A stretch of 64,000 nt of DNA from Hymenoscyphus infarciens (taxonomy: Eukaryota > Ascomycota > Leotiomycetes > Helotiales > Helotiaceae): the NCBI GenBank assembly GCA_001414345.1, contig LLCB01000038.1, forward strand, positions 62,001-126,000. Reading direction: 5' to 3'. The translations under genes and the position numbers were made by a program. Positions 12,114 to 23,290 of this stretch are shown here, piece by piece. The notes under the pieces are model-generated. The model saw only the letters and a list, made by a program, of their open reading frames with translations. It ran no database searches and was not told the DNA's origin. The stretch's first letter is position 1, and the number at the start of each line of letters is the position of its first letter.

Positions 12114-14051
12114 AATATATTAATATAATAATAACTACTACTCTAAAGTTAACTTCCTTTAATATAAAAATAGAGCTTATCTTTCTCTTTCTTCTTATTC
12201 TAAAATTATCTAACTATTACGTCTTTTTATTAAGAAATATTATATATAATACTAGACCTAGTTTCTACTTCTTAATTATAAAATATACAAAATATATCTC
12301 TAACTTATACTATATTAAGCTTCTACTATAGTACGCCTTTATACTAAACTCTTAGAACTACTTATATAGTAGTACTAGATTACTTTTAATTAGAAAGGCT
12401 TAACTTCTCTACTCTAAAAATATCTAATTTATCTATAAGAATTACTAGTACTAATAATAATATAGTAGATAATAATAAATATAGATCGTCTCTCTCTCTC
12501 TCTCTTTTTATTAAAGATATATCTAATCTTAATAATAATAATAATAAAGATAATAACAACGACCTCTTTAATATTCTTCTAGCCTCTTCTTATAAGAATA
12601 AATTACCTAATATAATCGTTATTAAAAAAAGAAAGACAGCTCTAAAAGAGAAGAAGATAAGATAAGAAACCTTATAAGTTTAAAAGTACTTTAAAGTTAT
12701 ATAAATCTTAGAAGAATTTTAAGTAAATATATCTAGAAGAAGTTTATAAGATAGGCTTTAGACTTATAAGCTTTATAGTCTATCTTTTTACTCTATAGAT
12801 AAAGTTTACTATAGAAATACTTTAAAGTTAAATACCTATCTAAGTAAGATTTATATTCTAAATAAATAGAAGTATTAATTAAGAATTATATCTAAAAAAG
12901 TATAAGAGAAGAGCTAAGTTAGTACCTTAGATAAGTTTACTACTAATATCACGCTAATCTCTACTCTTAATAAAGCTCTTTTAAAGTTCGTAGCTCTTAC
13001 TAATTAACCTTTTACTATAGTAGAATAAGCTAGTTTTTATAATATATACTGATTAAATAGTATTATAGTCTTAGTATAGAGTACTAGTACTCTTTTTAAT
13101 AGACTTAAATCGTGTTTTAATAATACTAGAAGAGAGCTTAAAAAAGAGCTTATAAGAGATTACTAAACTCTCTCTCTCTCTCTTTTAATAGATAGATAAC
13201 TATATTCGAAAACTACTACTATATCTAAGAAGCTATAACGTATTAGATTACGTCTAGCTAGAAGCGCTAATTAATAGTTCTAGAGTCTATAGAAATATAT
13301 AGATAATCTAGTAAGATAATAGATAGACTAATTATAGAGAGTTTAGAGCTCGATTAATACTCTATTATAAAGTTAATTAAGAATAATATAATTATAGAAG
13401 TTACTAAGAATCGTATAAGCCTTAATTATATTACTAAACTCTTTATAGTTTATAGAGATAACGTATTTATAAATAGTACTTTTTATAACTATCTCTAGTA
13501 CTAGCTTTAATAAGAAGAATATAATAACTATATTACGCTTTTAAATAACCTTCTATAATACCGATTCTATAGTCGAGCTAGCTATATTAGATATATAGTA
13601 TATATAATTATACTAGTAGTTTAAGTAGTATTAGGTTAATTAAAGATAGAGTTATATAAGAAGTTGTCGAATTTACTAAAAATAATTAATAAGTATAAAG
13701 ATAACTTTTTAGCTAGCTATTAATCTCTTAGTATATACGAAAAGATTTACGCTTTTATACTATATATATAGTTAAGTAATCCTCGCTAAGCTTAGTAGAG
13801 AAAAGTATATATAGCTATAATATCTCTTAATATTAATACTTAATAGAACACTCTCTATTTAATAATAGTTTCTATAAAAGTAAATAAGACTAATATTAGA
13901 AAGTTCGCCTCTTTATATCTAGAAGTTTAAGCGATTATACTAATATCTAATAAGTAGATAATATATAAGATTATAGAGTATATACTTATACTCTTTTATA
14001 AGTTTATCTACTAGGTATTAAAAGCTAAATCTTATCTTCTAGAAGTACTTA

Positions 14052-14165
14052 CTCGGCCTAGTATTTTCTAAGCGTTCTTAGCTAATTTTTAGCTTAGTTT
14101 TAGTACTAAAAGCGTACTAAAAAGTAGTAACGAGCTAAGAGACGTTTAGGAAATACTACGCCTAG
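14052..14165. mobile_element. 114-bp foldback MITE inside the hAT relic
   Basis: Nearly all of it is two inverted arms (CTCGGCCTAGTATTTTC... and the complement of ...AAATACTACGCCTAG). It is flanked by TA at 14050-14051 and 14166-14167. The arms match both ends of the larger element at 4333-10974, so the two are relatives mobilised by the same transposase. hAT transposase sequence continues on both sides, which places the insertion after the hAT copy was established. Confidence 0.75.
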
Positions 14166-14503
14166 TAGAATCTTATAAAGACTAGATAATCTACTTAATA
14201 GTATAGTTAATAAGAAAGGCTAATTTAGAGATATTAGTAACGATATTAGAGCTGCTTTTAAAGCTAGAGTTTTAAAGATTGAAAAGTATACCTCTTTATT
14301 TAGTAATAATATTATATATCACGTTATATAAATTTTAGATCTTTAAGTAAAGATAAGACGAATTTAAGAGTAAATACTAGATAATTATAATTCAATTCTT
14401 AAGCATTTTTAAGAGTATCTTACTAATAAGTAGATATTACTAATAAAGTCTTTAACTATATCTCTCTCTATACTCTCTCTCTTAAACTATTTATATAGTC
14501 TCC

Positions 14504-15072
14504 TTTATCGTATATACTAAATACTAAGTAGTATAGATATTAATTACTATCTTATAAGTAGCCTAGTTAAATAGAATAATAATTACTTCTTAACTTAGCT
14601 CTTAAATTAGTAGAAAGCGAATAAGACCTAATATCTTATATTAGTACTAGTAGTAAGAGATATACTAGTAGTTCCTAGTATAGAAGTAGCTATTTATCGT
14701 ATATACTAAATACTAAGTAGTATAGATATTAATTACTAACTTATAAGTAGCCTAGTTAAATAGAATAATAATTACTTTTTAACTTCGCTCTTAAATTAGT
14801 AGAAAGCGAATAAGACCTAATATCTTATATTAGTATTAGTAGTAAGAGATATACTAGTAGTTCCTAGTATAGAAGTAGCTATTTATCGTATATACTAAAT
14901 ACTAAGTAGTATAGATATTAATTACTATCTTATAAGTAACCTAGTTAAATAGGCTAATAATTACTCCTTAGATTAGCTCTTAGATTAGTAGAAAGCGAAT
15001 AAGACTTAATACCTTATCTTAGTATTAGTAGTAAGAGATATACTAGTAGTTCCTAGTATAGAAGTAGCTATT
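14504..15072 (+). repeat. 189-bp tandem triplication within hAT C-terminal domain
   Basis: Three consecutive units start at 14504, 14693 and 14882, each beginning TTTATCGTATATACTAAAT and ending near GAAGTAGCTAT. They differ by a few substitutions. The period is 189 bp, exactly 63 codons, and each unit carries the same transposase segment (…YLILVLVVRDILVVPSIEVAI). After the third unit the domain continues as KCLFSSSKDLL. Confidence 0.85.
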
Positions 15073-15290
15073 AAGTGTTTATTCTCTAGTAGTAAAGATC
15101 TTTTAGAAATAAAGAGATATACTTTAAATAGGAAAAATATAAGAATATTAAGAATATTAAGAATATACTTTAAGAGAGAGATAAAGGCTAGGATATTAGT
15201 ACTCTTAGAAGTAAAGTAGAAATAGCTTTATTTTTAACTCTATTTTAATTTACTAGAAACTAAGAAATAATAGCTCTCTTTGAGGTTCGA

Positions 15291-15590
15291 GAAGATTATA
15301 CTAAAGATATTACTACTTACTTAAAATATATAAAAGTTATAAAATCTATATATCTTTTAGTTTTATTTCAGCTATTTCGTGGAAATATATTAAGTCTTGA
15401 ATTCGTTTTAAATACTCTTTGTTTTATGAATTTTCATTATTTCATTATTTTATATTCGTTTAAGAGCTCTATTTATCTATCTATTATAACCTCTATCTAT
15501 CTATAGTACTACTATATAAGTTTCTATATAACCGTGCTTAAAAGTGGATTTTCGCGTCGTATTAAAACCTATACTTCTATTATATTTATA
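15291..15590. other. AT-rich spacer between hAT and Tc1 relics
   Basis: Nothing recognisable. It should contain the 3' end of the hAT element and the 5' end of the Tc1 element, but I could not define their termini. Confidence 0.4.
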
Positions 15591-15599
15591 TAAAATACT

Positions 15600-16690
15600 A
15601 ATTCTATATACTCTCTTTAGCGCTATATCTAGGAATCGGTAGCGTACGACTAATCTCTCCTCTTTTAAACGTAGATAGCTAGTAGAGGTATATAGAGCTA
15701 GTATAACTTTAGAGAGTATTATAAACGAGTTTTAGCTAGCGCGTTCTACGGTTTAGACTATCCTCGAATCCAACTATATAATAACGTAAGAGTATAATAA
15801 ACCTCGATCTAGTATACTAAAAAGATACTCTACTATTAACTTTCGTAATATTATCTATTTTATATACGTAAATCTAAAGGCTACTTATATAGAAGTTTAG
15901 ACATATATAGCAAAGCCTATATCTAATAATATAATACTCTAATATCTCTATCTATATAGAATAGGTAATTAGTATACTAAAAGGCACCTCTTTCTTATAG
16001 ACAAAGTAGTAGCTAAAAGGCTTACTTAGTATATTAAACAACGGTACTAGAATATAGAGGACTTCGGTTTAGTTATATAGAGTAACGAGTGTTTAGTAGA
16101 GTAAGAGTAGAGTAAAAACATAGAATAGATATTTTATATACTAGACTAGAAATAGAAGAAGGAGATAATCTAGACTTATAAGTCTTCTAAGAACTTATTA
16201 GTTATAGTCTAGAGCTGCTTTTAAGACTCTAGGAGGTCTAATTTATATATAATAGTTAGAGACTTTATAGTAAAGAAGTATAGGTACTTAGCGAACTTCT
16301 GTCTTAAGGTCTTAGATATATAAGTTATACTAGACTTTAAAATATTAGACGACGAGGGCTACTAATTTATATAGAATAATATACTAATTTATACTACTTA
16401 TAAAGTCTAGGATTAGTTTAGAGAAAGAGGCATAATAGTTATTCTATAGCTCTCTTCTTTCTCTAATCTTAACCTAATTAAGTATATCTAGTAGGTTCTT
16501 AAAAAGCTATTTAAGAAGTACTTTCTAGACCTAAATAGTAAGAGAGAAGATAATATTAAGGCTATAGAGAAGGCTCTTAAAAAGTGTTAGACTATAATTC
16601 CTAAGAAGACCTTTAATAAATTATACTAAAGTATACCTAGGTAGATAGTAGCTTATATTCGTGCTAGGGGTTAGTATACTAAATACTAGG
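15600..16690 (+). pseudogene. Tc1-type (DD34E) transposase relic
   Basis: The frame, broken by many TAG/TAA codons, follows fungal Tc1-like transposases. An N-terminal helix-turn-helix region is followed by KRLTQYIKQRY, then SNECLVE, SRRSNLYIIVRDF, FI(stop)NNILIYTTYKV(stop)D, SNLNLIKYI, ALKKC, and PR(stop)IVAYIRARG near the end. The family motifs are W-SDE, QDNASIHTAHxVRDW, SPDLNPIEHIW and PRRIKACIRAKGW. The second and third catalytic positions are 35 codons apart, which fits DD34E. All three acidic residues are replaced: N at 16084-16086, N at 16375-16377 and K at 16480-16482. Confidence 0.8.
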
Positions 16691-16970
16691 ATTTATAGAC
16701 ATTTTAATATAAATTCTAGTATACTATTTTAAAGAGCCTACTTCTATAATTCTATATATTTAATTCCTAGCTAATTTAGTCTAAGATTAGTAGAGTAATT
16801 AATAAAAGAAGAGGTAGGGAAAATAAAGAGATACGGGCTCGCTTAGCCGCTATATAGAAACTTATACAGTAGTACTATATCTATCTATCTAACTATCTTA
16901 ACCACCTATCTCAACCACCTAGTCCTCATAACCAAAATACTTCTACCTAAGAAACTTACTTAAACACTCC
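16691..16970. other. AT-rich spacer
   Basis: No feature recognised. Composition rises towards normal from about 16,890. Confidence 0.4.
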
Positions 16971-17090
16971 TTTCCCCTCCTTTCCTTTCCTTTCCTTTCC
17001 TTTCCTTTCCTCTCCTTTCCTTTCCTTTCCTTTCTCTTCCTTTCCTTTCCTTTTATTTCCTTTCCTCTTCTTTCCTCTCCTTCTCTTTTA
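16971..17090. repeat. (TTTCC)n microsatellite
   Basis: About 20 pentanucleotide units of TTTCC with a few variants (TCTCC, TTCTC, TTTTA). Confidence 0.9.
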
Positions 17091-17139
17091 GAAATCCTCT
17101 ATATAATTAATCTTCACTCTTTAATCTTAAATTTTAGGA

Positions 17140-17163
17140 GTATATATATATATATATATATAT
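17140..17163. repeat. (TA)n dinucleotide repeat
   Basis: An uninterrupted TA run of about 12 units. Confidence 0.9.
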
Positions 17164-17221
17164 AGCTTAGTTATTAACTAAGAGAGAGAGAAATAACTCT
17201 TATAAATTTATAAAAAAAATT

Positions 17222-17309
17222 AAATTTGTTAATCTATTAATCTGTCAATCTGTGAATTTGTGAATTTGTCAATCCGTCAATCTATTAATCCGTTAATCTA
17301 TGAATGAAT
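17222..17309. repeat. 8-bp tandem repeat, about 10 units
   Basis: Units such as TAATCTAT, TAATCTGT, CAATCTGT, GAATTTGT and CAATCCGT follow each other in register, differing mostly by transitions. Confidence 0.85.
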
Positions 17310-17366
17310 TAAAGACTTACTCTTCTCCTCCTATCTATTACGTCGAGTAGTAGTAAAGGCAAAGGT

Positions 17367-17433
17367 AAAGGCTTTGGTTTTGGTTTTGGATTTGGCTTTA
17401 GATTTAGATTTGGATTTGGTTTTGGTTTTAGAT
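17367..17433. repeat. (TTTGGT)n-type hexanucleotide repeat
   Basis: Units TTTGGT, TTTGGA and TTTAGA repeat about 11 times. The leucine/aspartate-rich open frame across it is a by-product of the repeat, not a gene. Confidence 0.85.
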
Positions 17434-17473
17434 AGTGGTGAGATTTACTTACTAGACTTGCGAGATAGAAGAA

Positions 17474-17566
17474 TATTTATATTTATATTTATATTTATAT
17501 TTATATTTATATTTATATTTATATTTATGTTTATGTTTATATTTATGTTTATATTTATGTTTATGT
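17474..17566. repeat. (ATTTAT)n hexanucleotide repeat
   Basis: About 15 hexamer units, mostly ATTTAT with GTTTAT variants at the right end. The Ile/Asn- and Ile/Phe-repeating open frames on both strands follow from it. Confidence 0.9.
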
Positions 17567-18126
17567 AAAAGGGGAAAGAAAGAAAGTTTTCGTGAGATAT
17601 TACGACGAATATAGAAGGAGGGGAGAGATATTGAGACGTAGATGAGAGGTAACGTGGCAAAGGAGAATAAATCATAGATTCAGAGGATCAAGTTTCACAA
17701 AGACCAAAAAAAAAGAAGAAAAAAAGATAAGACGAGAAATTAAATATCTTAATCTCTAGAGAGAAGGAATTTCCAACTAACTACCAACCAAGTACCCAAA
17801 TTCTGGGGTGGCAGAACTCCATATTTCAAATGCCGCTCGCTCGCTCGCTCGCTTGAAACAAGAGGCTTCTTTATACAACCAGGGGATCCCAAGCCGTACC
17901 ATTCACACAGGAATGGGACGAAAGATCCCCGTGGGGGGAAAATAGTAAAATATGTACAGAGAATCCTTTCCTTCCACTTCCACTCTACTCCATTCCATCC
18001 ACTTCCAACCATCCACTTCCAACCATATTCTTGAAGCCGGGTGAGACGAATTTCGGGTGGGTTTCCATTATTTGATCTCAAAGAGTGAGAGACCACTTGG
18101 GTGACGTTGTATATGCGTCGAGTGAA
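17567..18126. other. Intergenic, downstream of ferric reductase
   Basis: Composition returns to normal. Contains small repeats: GCTCGCTCGCTCGCTCGC near 17,833 and CATCCACTTCCAACC twice near 17,997-18,025. No gene seen; it probably holds the 3' UTR of the minus-strand ferric reductase. Confidence 0.5.
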
Positions 18127-19956
18127 TCACCAAGTAAAACTCTCCTCGATGAAATCCACAACCCCCACATCCTGCACTCCCCTCACGGCCTCCCTGACAT
18201 TATCCGCCAATCCCCCCGGTCCGCAGACCGTAACGCACATCGCCCCCTGCTGTTCCCTGCACTCAGTTTCCAATAGTAACGAAACATTCGGTCGTCCAGG
18301 GAACATCTGCACCGTCGAACTGGGAGATTGTAACTCCCTCGGATTCTTCGGTCTCGTAACAAAAAGTTTAACTTGTAAGATGTCACGACGGTTAGGCATT
18401 TTGAGAATCTGATCCATCCAAGGCCGTACCCATTCCAAGTGTTCCGAATCACGGATGATCCAGATGAGTGTAACTTTTCGCGTGGCGACGGTACCGGCGT
18501 TGAAGCTTTGGATGAGGTGTTTAATGTAGGGAATCTGGTGGGTGATTCCCGAGGCGCCCGCGTACAGTACGCAGTGCCCGTAGGAATCAAGGGAGTGGTG
18601 CCCACCATATGGACCCTCAAAAGCAGCTTTAACAGTCATTCCCGTGGGAAATTTGGAAGCTTGATTGTAGAGTTGTCTCGTCATGCCAGTTTGCGCGTGG
18701 ATAACGAACGACACATCCGTGATCATCTCTGGATCTCGAAGAGACTTTTCAGCAGACGGGGAGTCCGGTTTCTCGGATATGGGGAGCGTGGGGTTCTTGG
18801 GCTTGTGGTGGATCCAGGCGATGGAGAAGGGGTGGGATTCCCATGGGTTGATACCGGCGAAGCGGACGTAGGCGTGGGTGCCGGGTGCGATGTTGACGTG
18901 CTTGGGGAGGTGCAGAGTTACGCGGCAGGCTTCTCCGGGCATGGGGTGGACGCTGGCGTGGGTGAAGCCTTCGTTCGGGGCCCAGTTGAGGTAGATGAGG
19001 AGGAACATGCGGATGGTGCGTTCGAGGGCCCAGAGGACGACGATTGCTTGGATCCAAGGGAGCTGAGGGAGGTTGGCAACTTGACAGTGGATCCACGTTC
19101 CTGCCATTGCTACGGCTGCGAGGATGATGTGAACGTTGAGAAAGGTCTCGTAAAAGGCATGTCTGATGGGAGAGAAGGCTTGAATGGCGATGAGGACCAT
19201 GGCGACGGTACCAACAGTTCCCCAAGAGACAAAGGGATCGTGTTGGATCATCTCCCACATTCCGGACCATCCTGATGCTGCGTGCTTGACGACGGCCCAA
19301 GCAGCAGTGTGAACAAGCACCTCGACTACGATTATCCTTCCAATCCATCGGTGCATGAGGTTGTAGGTATCGAAGCTGATTTGAAGAAGCGAGATGAGGG
19401 GGTTATTTCTACCAGCAAAAATTACGAGAGCGACCATATTTACTACGGCCATAACCCCGGATCGCCCACGGAGCTCTGCAACGATGGACCATTTGTTGGG
19501 CCTGTCGTAACTGAGGTAGGTGCAGAAAGCAATGTTCCCTGCAATGAAGATACTGATCAAGACGGTGTGAAAGCGGGAAGGGATCGTTCCCATGTTGCCC
19601 ATTTTGGAAAGTTGAATGTTTCGGTTGTGGCGTTTGTTTTTGAGGGGAGCATATAGCATATGCTTCTTGAATTTCCACCACCATGCATATCTGTTGATGG
19701 CCCAGTACCGTTGCGCATCTCCAGGTAAGTTCATGGCCCCCACGTGCCGTGCGTGTGCCATCGCCCTCTGCCCTAATCGGATCGCGAGAATGGTGAGGCC
19801 AAAAATTCCAAATGTCCACCAGGTGACGTCCTTGAAGAGCATGTTCATGGGCTGACTGACTCCGTTCAGCATGGTCGCGAAGGGAGCGATGGTGGCGGTT
19901 GGGTCGGTCTCGTTGGTTGGTGAGACCTCATTTCGAGGAAAAGTGTGGGACACCAT
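18127..19956 (-). CDS. Ferric-chelate reductase (FRE/NOX-type flavocytochrome)
   Basis: A single-exon 609-aa gene for a plasma-membrane metalloreductase. It moves electrons from NADPH through FAD and two hemes to extracellular ferric iron or copper chelates before high-affinity uptake. Transmembrane helices occupy roughly residues 45-320. The four heme-ligand histidines fit H202/H216 and H276/H290, each pair 13 residues apart. The FAD-binding HPFS motif is at 375-378. GPYGG at about 448, AGASGIT at about 466 and a C-terminal CGPGG make up the NADPH-binding part. Length and order match the fungal FRE family. The start is the first ATG, followed by a short extracellular-type N-terminus with a possible N-glycosylation site (NET). 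No introns are needed. Substrate (Fe or Cu) cannot be told from sequence. Confidence 0.93.
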   Translation of the reverse strand: MVSHTFPRNEVSPTNETDPTATIAPFATMLNGVSQPMNMLFKDVTWWTFGIFGLTILAIRLGQRAMAHARHVGAMNLPGDAQRYWAINRYAWWWKFKKHMLYAPLKNKRHNRNIQLSKMGNMGTIPSRFHTVLISIFIAGNIAFCTYLSYDRPNKWSIVAELRGRSGVMAVVNMVALVIFAGRNNPLISLLQISFDTYNLMHRWIGRIIVVEVLVHTAAWAVVKHAASGWSGMWEMIQHDPFVSWGTVGTVAMVLIAIQAFSPIRHAFYETFLNVHIILAAVAMAGTWIHCQVANLPQLPWIQAIVVLWALERTIRMFLLIYLNWAPNEGFTHASVHPMPGEACRVTLHLPKHVNIAPGTHAYVRFAGINPWESHPFSIAWIHHKPKNPTLPISEKPDSPSAEKSLRDPEMITDVSFVIHAQTGMTRQLYNQASKFPTGMTVKAAFEGPYGGHHSLDSYGHCVLYAGASGITHQIPYIKHLIQSFNAGTVATRKVTLIWIIRDSEHLEWVRPWMDQILKMPNRRDILQVKLFVTRPKNPRELQSPSSTVQMFPGRPNVSLLLETECREQQGAMCVTVCGPGGLADNVREAVRGVQDVGVVDFIEESFTW

Positions 19957-22518
19957 ATTGGAGCCGGAAAATTGTATGTTTGTTGAGTGGCGGGGAAAAA
20001 GAGTTGTAAGACTGGACCGTAGGTATTAGATGTTGTTTGTATAGGGTTAAGTGTATTGCACAAAGTATTCGAAAAATAAAAGCAGGGAAAAGTCTCACAA
20101 ACCTCGATGACGGAGCGGCCCAATAAGTATTCACAATGATGAAATCCTCCTTTGTGACTATTGTTCCTTGGCGAGAAAGACAGAATAGAATTTGTGGCTC
20201 ACAAGCATTGTCGAGAATAGGTGATTGCTTTGTTAGTATTGAGGGCAAACAATAGGCGAGGTTGTGAATCACAAAGAAACAATGGGTACAATGGGATTGT
20301 TCTGGTCACTGGGACTTTTGGATCGGCTCTTGGACAAGAAGAGCGTGAAAGAAGTGTCTCCAGGACTCGAGGTTCCAAGGTAGTTGGGGTGGTGAAAGTT
20401 GTTCTAAAAACGAAGGTAGGTGCAGCAAAGCGCGTGAGGGGGGACCGAAATGAATGAAGGTATCGCCAGGTCGAGAACCAAGCGGAGTCGGGAGCGGATG
20501 GCTAGGATTTAAGAAAGTTGCTAGCGGCGAGTAGCGATGCTTAATGTTTGTCGCGTGGAATGATGACCCTGGCGACGAAGGATATTGGAAGCAAATGGCA
20601 CAACGTGTCGACCGAATTGAGAAATGTGCCGCCTTCGTATATCCTCAAGCGGGGAGGAATTGTTTGTGGTAAAGTAATGGATAAAGAGTGGCTCCACCAC
20701 GTTTCGAATAAGACGTTATTCGACCAATTCGACCAGCCGTGCCTCTTTAATATATCTGGGTAGATTTTCCAAAGGATGGTGCTTGGCCAGGTAAATGAAG
20801 AAATGTCGATGGGATGATTCTTGGGTGGGATGGTAATTTGTACAGGCGGCGGGAGGTGAAGTATTCGTGCCGGTGGTAGGAAATCTATCGCTTTTTGCCT
20901 TTTGCCCTGCACAGCAGTTCAAAGACGTCTAAAATGAAAGGATTCGGTGCTTCGAGGCGCTGCAAGTGTAAAGCGGAGGTAAGCAAGAAATGTTGGAGAT
21001 GGGGTATCAATGAATCACGACGGGAAATCGAAAAGACGAAGAAATGACAGAGTCGCACGAGGGGGTGGAAAGTGAGAGGGAGGGAGGCGGTTTATGTTTT
21101 ACGCAAAGGAAGAAAGGTAGGTAGAGGTAGGTAGAAAAGGATTCGAATCATCTTCCTCAATTCATTCCTAGCCACCCCCTTGCCTTGCCCTTGCTTGCCT
21201 TGCCCTTCCTTGCCCTTCCTTGCCCCTCGAGAGCGAAGGCCAGGAACAAGCCGACATGCAGCGCTGACCCACCATGCCATGGGCCATACGCTCTCCAAGC
21301 CTTCAAGCCTTCAAGCCTATCAACCTCTATCAGGACTCGGATTCCCAGGCGGGAGGGTGTGAAGGGTCTTCCCGGCCAGTGGCAACAAGAGATCACTGGA
21401 CTGGAGATTGGGAGCACCACCTGCAGCAGCAGCATCACTCCACAGCATGAAGTTGGAACGACGCACATCCATCACCACCCGACACTGAGAAGGGAATGGC
21501 TGGATGCATTCAGGGGCACCTCAACCGGTTGGATGACAGCTGCCCTCGGCATCACCAGCGTCACCAGCATTGCATTAGCCATCCGTGTGGCGTTCGTTGC
21601 CAAGCCTGGGCTGAGCTGAGCCGAGTGGTGGATTGTTTGAAACCAAGGAAACACCGAACGAACCCCCAACTTGATAGGCCACCGCCTATTCGGGTTTATC
21701 ACCATAATCTTGACCGTATAGACCAGGCCAGGATGTCCATGAAGCTTGGCTTGCTTACAAGGAAGAAGACGAGGAGACAGCCAGATCGAGGGGGCTGACG
21801 TTTCTGGGCATTGATACAAACGGCTCCACCGCGGGGCACATTATTCACATTTACTCGTCTTCATGGATCTTCATGGACTTGACCGATGTTTCCAACTCTA
21901 TTCGTCATTCTCGCCCAACAAAGCAGCAGATAAGTAGAGGGGCAACATTATGCTGTTGCTGATTCGTGATTCATTCTCCCCGATTCAGCCGAAAGACCCG
22001 AAGGCCAATCATCTATATTTGAATCGTCCCAACCTGCGACGAACACCTGTTGACGGTCAATCCCGCTGTCAGTGACAGCCTGTCACTGAAATGGGCAATG
22101 CGTACTCGTAGTAAAGAAAGAATGTAGGCGGACATGAAGTGATTGAACAGACGATGTAATATGGTATGATCATTGCGCTCATGTCTAAATATATTTCTTC
22201 CGGAAAGAAGATGATGAGTTGGTGGTGAAGGAAGCACCAAGAAACTGCTCAAACAATCAAAATCTCCGTCTGCCTGACGCCACGAAAAAGGTACGAGAAA
22301 GCAAATTAGCGGAATGTCTTGGCAATCTTCTCGTGACTTCCGCTCATCTGCTTACATAATCTCCGAGTAACCTCCGACCATCGGCCCGGTCGAACCGATT
22401 CTACTCCGGCCAAGGCTCAAAGCTAGCCGCAGAGCCTCAACCTCAAATTTAATGAACCTGGCGAACTCTCGAATACAGCAATTCCAAAATAGGCATTATC
22501 AACTCCCCGCCTTTCGCA
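19957..22518. other. 2.5-kb intergenic region between divergent FRE and MIC19
   Basis: Several open frames of 60-140 codons occur on both strands, but they overlap each other, lack family features and show no splice-linked extensions. I read the region as the promoters of the two divergent genes. It includes a low-complexity CTTGCC/CCTTGCCCTT tract (21,175-21,230) and TTCAAGCC repeats (21,299-21,320). A lineage-specific small gene cannot be excluded. Confidence 0.5.
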
Positions 22519-23290
22519 ATGGGTTCCGCTTCCTCCAAGCCCGATACGACTCCCAAGACTCAAGTCTGGACTAGGTTCGTTGCCCTCAATTGCTCTGTGA
22601 CTCTGCGCAATGGGCTAATCTTTCTATAGCGATACGCCCGTCTCGTTTTCTTCCGGATTGGTGGACTCTCTGCAGAATAATCCCGAGGTAGGTTTCTCTG
22701 CTTACATCTGTCTTGGTGGCATGGGAGTAGCTGGGTGAAAACTGTGGGATACGATTGTGCGACCCAAGAGCCTGGGGAGCTCGCGGATAGAGCTCACTCT
22801 TCCCTCTCAAATCATGATATCATACCCTCCCAACACTTCCCCCCAAACTCAAACAGCCTTCTCGCAGAGTCCAACTAACACCCAACCCCCACAGACCGAC
22901 AGCACCCGCGCCAAAACCCTCGAACTCCACATCCAAAACCGCGTCGCCGCCGAACTCGCCTCCCTCCAAGACCGCGCCCAAAAAGACTTCCTCGCGCTCC
23001 AAGAGAAAATCTCCGCTCCCACCCCAGAAGAAACCCCCTCCGCAGGCGACACCCTCCGCACTCTAGGTAGGGAGAGCGTGCAAAACGATGTCCTAGAACT
23101 GCGAAAGAAGTTGGAGCAGAGGAAGAAATTGGCCGTGGAGGATGAGGGCGTGGCTAAGGCGAAGGAGGAGGTGGTCAAGTGTTTGAGGGGGAATGATAGA
23201 CGGCCGTTGGATTGTTGGAGGGAGGTGCAGACTTTTAAGGAGGAGGTTAGGAGGTTGGAGAATAGTTGGGTTGAGAAGGTTGTTAGGTGA
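22519..23290 (+). CDS. MIC19: MICOS complex subunit MIC19 (DUF1690)
   Basis: A three-exon gene for a 169-aa mitochondrial inner-membrane organising protein, part of the MICOS complex that holds crista junctions. Exons 22519-22574, 22630-22687 and 22895-23290; introns of 55 and 207 bp have GT-AG borders and keep frame. The protein starts MGSASSKP, a candidate N-myristoylation signal as in other MIC19 proteins. SDTPVSFSSGLVDSLQ and TDSTRAKTLELHIQNRV follow, the standard opening of the fungal family. A charged coiled-coil middle comes next. The C-terminus has a CX10C pair in KCLRGNDRRPLDCWREV and ends SWVEKVV. The start is fixed by the MGSxSS context and upstream stops. Confidence 0.92.

Larger units (their letters stand above)
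12640..15290 (+). pseudogene. hAT-family transposase relic
   Basis: Through many stops the + strand follows an ascomycete hAT transposase. A VxKYFK stretch near 12,690 recalls the BED-finger region. LSLSLNRWTT (13,160-13,200) resembles the conserved LxxDxWT block. DNVFINSTFYNYL (13,455-13,495) resembles DNASNN, and RYIVYIIILVV (about 13,585) resembles RCxAHxINLVV. A C-terminal KIEKYTSLFSNN...VRDILVV...KCLFSSSKDLLEIKRYTLN stretch matches the dimerisation domain (family form ERLFSSxxDLLGxRRxSLN). It is interrupted by a MITE (14052-14165) and contains a triplicated segment. I did not find the element's terminal repeats. Confidence 0.75.

Noticed and set aside
14504..15072. Regularly spaced repeats resembling a CRISPR array
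   Set aside because: Units are 189 bp without spacers, inside a transposase relic, in a eukaryotic genome.
17374..17675. Leu/Asp-rich and Ile/Asn-rich open frames
   Set aside because: They are translations of hexanucleotide repeats and have no complexity.
18439..19275. 278-codon open frame on the + strand, plus other long frames on both strands
   Set aside because: It lies antisense to the ferric reductase, whose motifs and length are clear. The antisense frames have skewed Gly/Val/Asp composition, as expected for shadow frames of a GC-rich coding strand.
20541..21819. Several 60-144 codon frames upstream of MIC19
   Set aside because: Mutually overlapping on both strands, no domains, no splice-linked continuation, partly low-complexity CTTGCC repeats.
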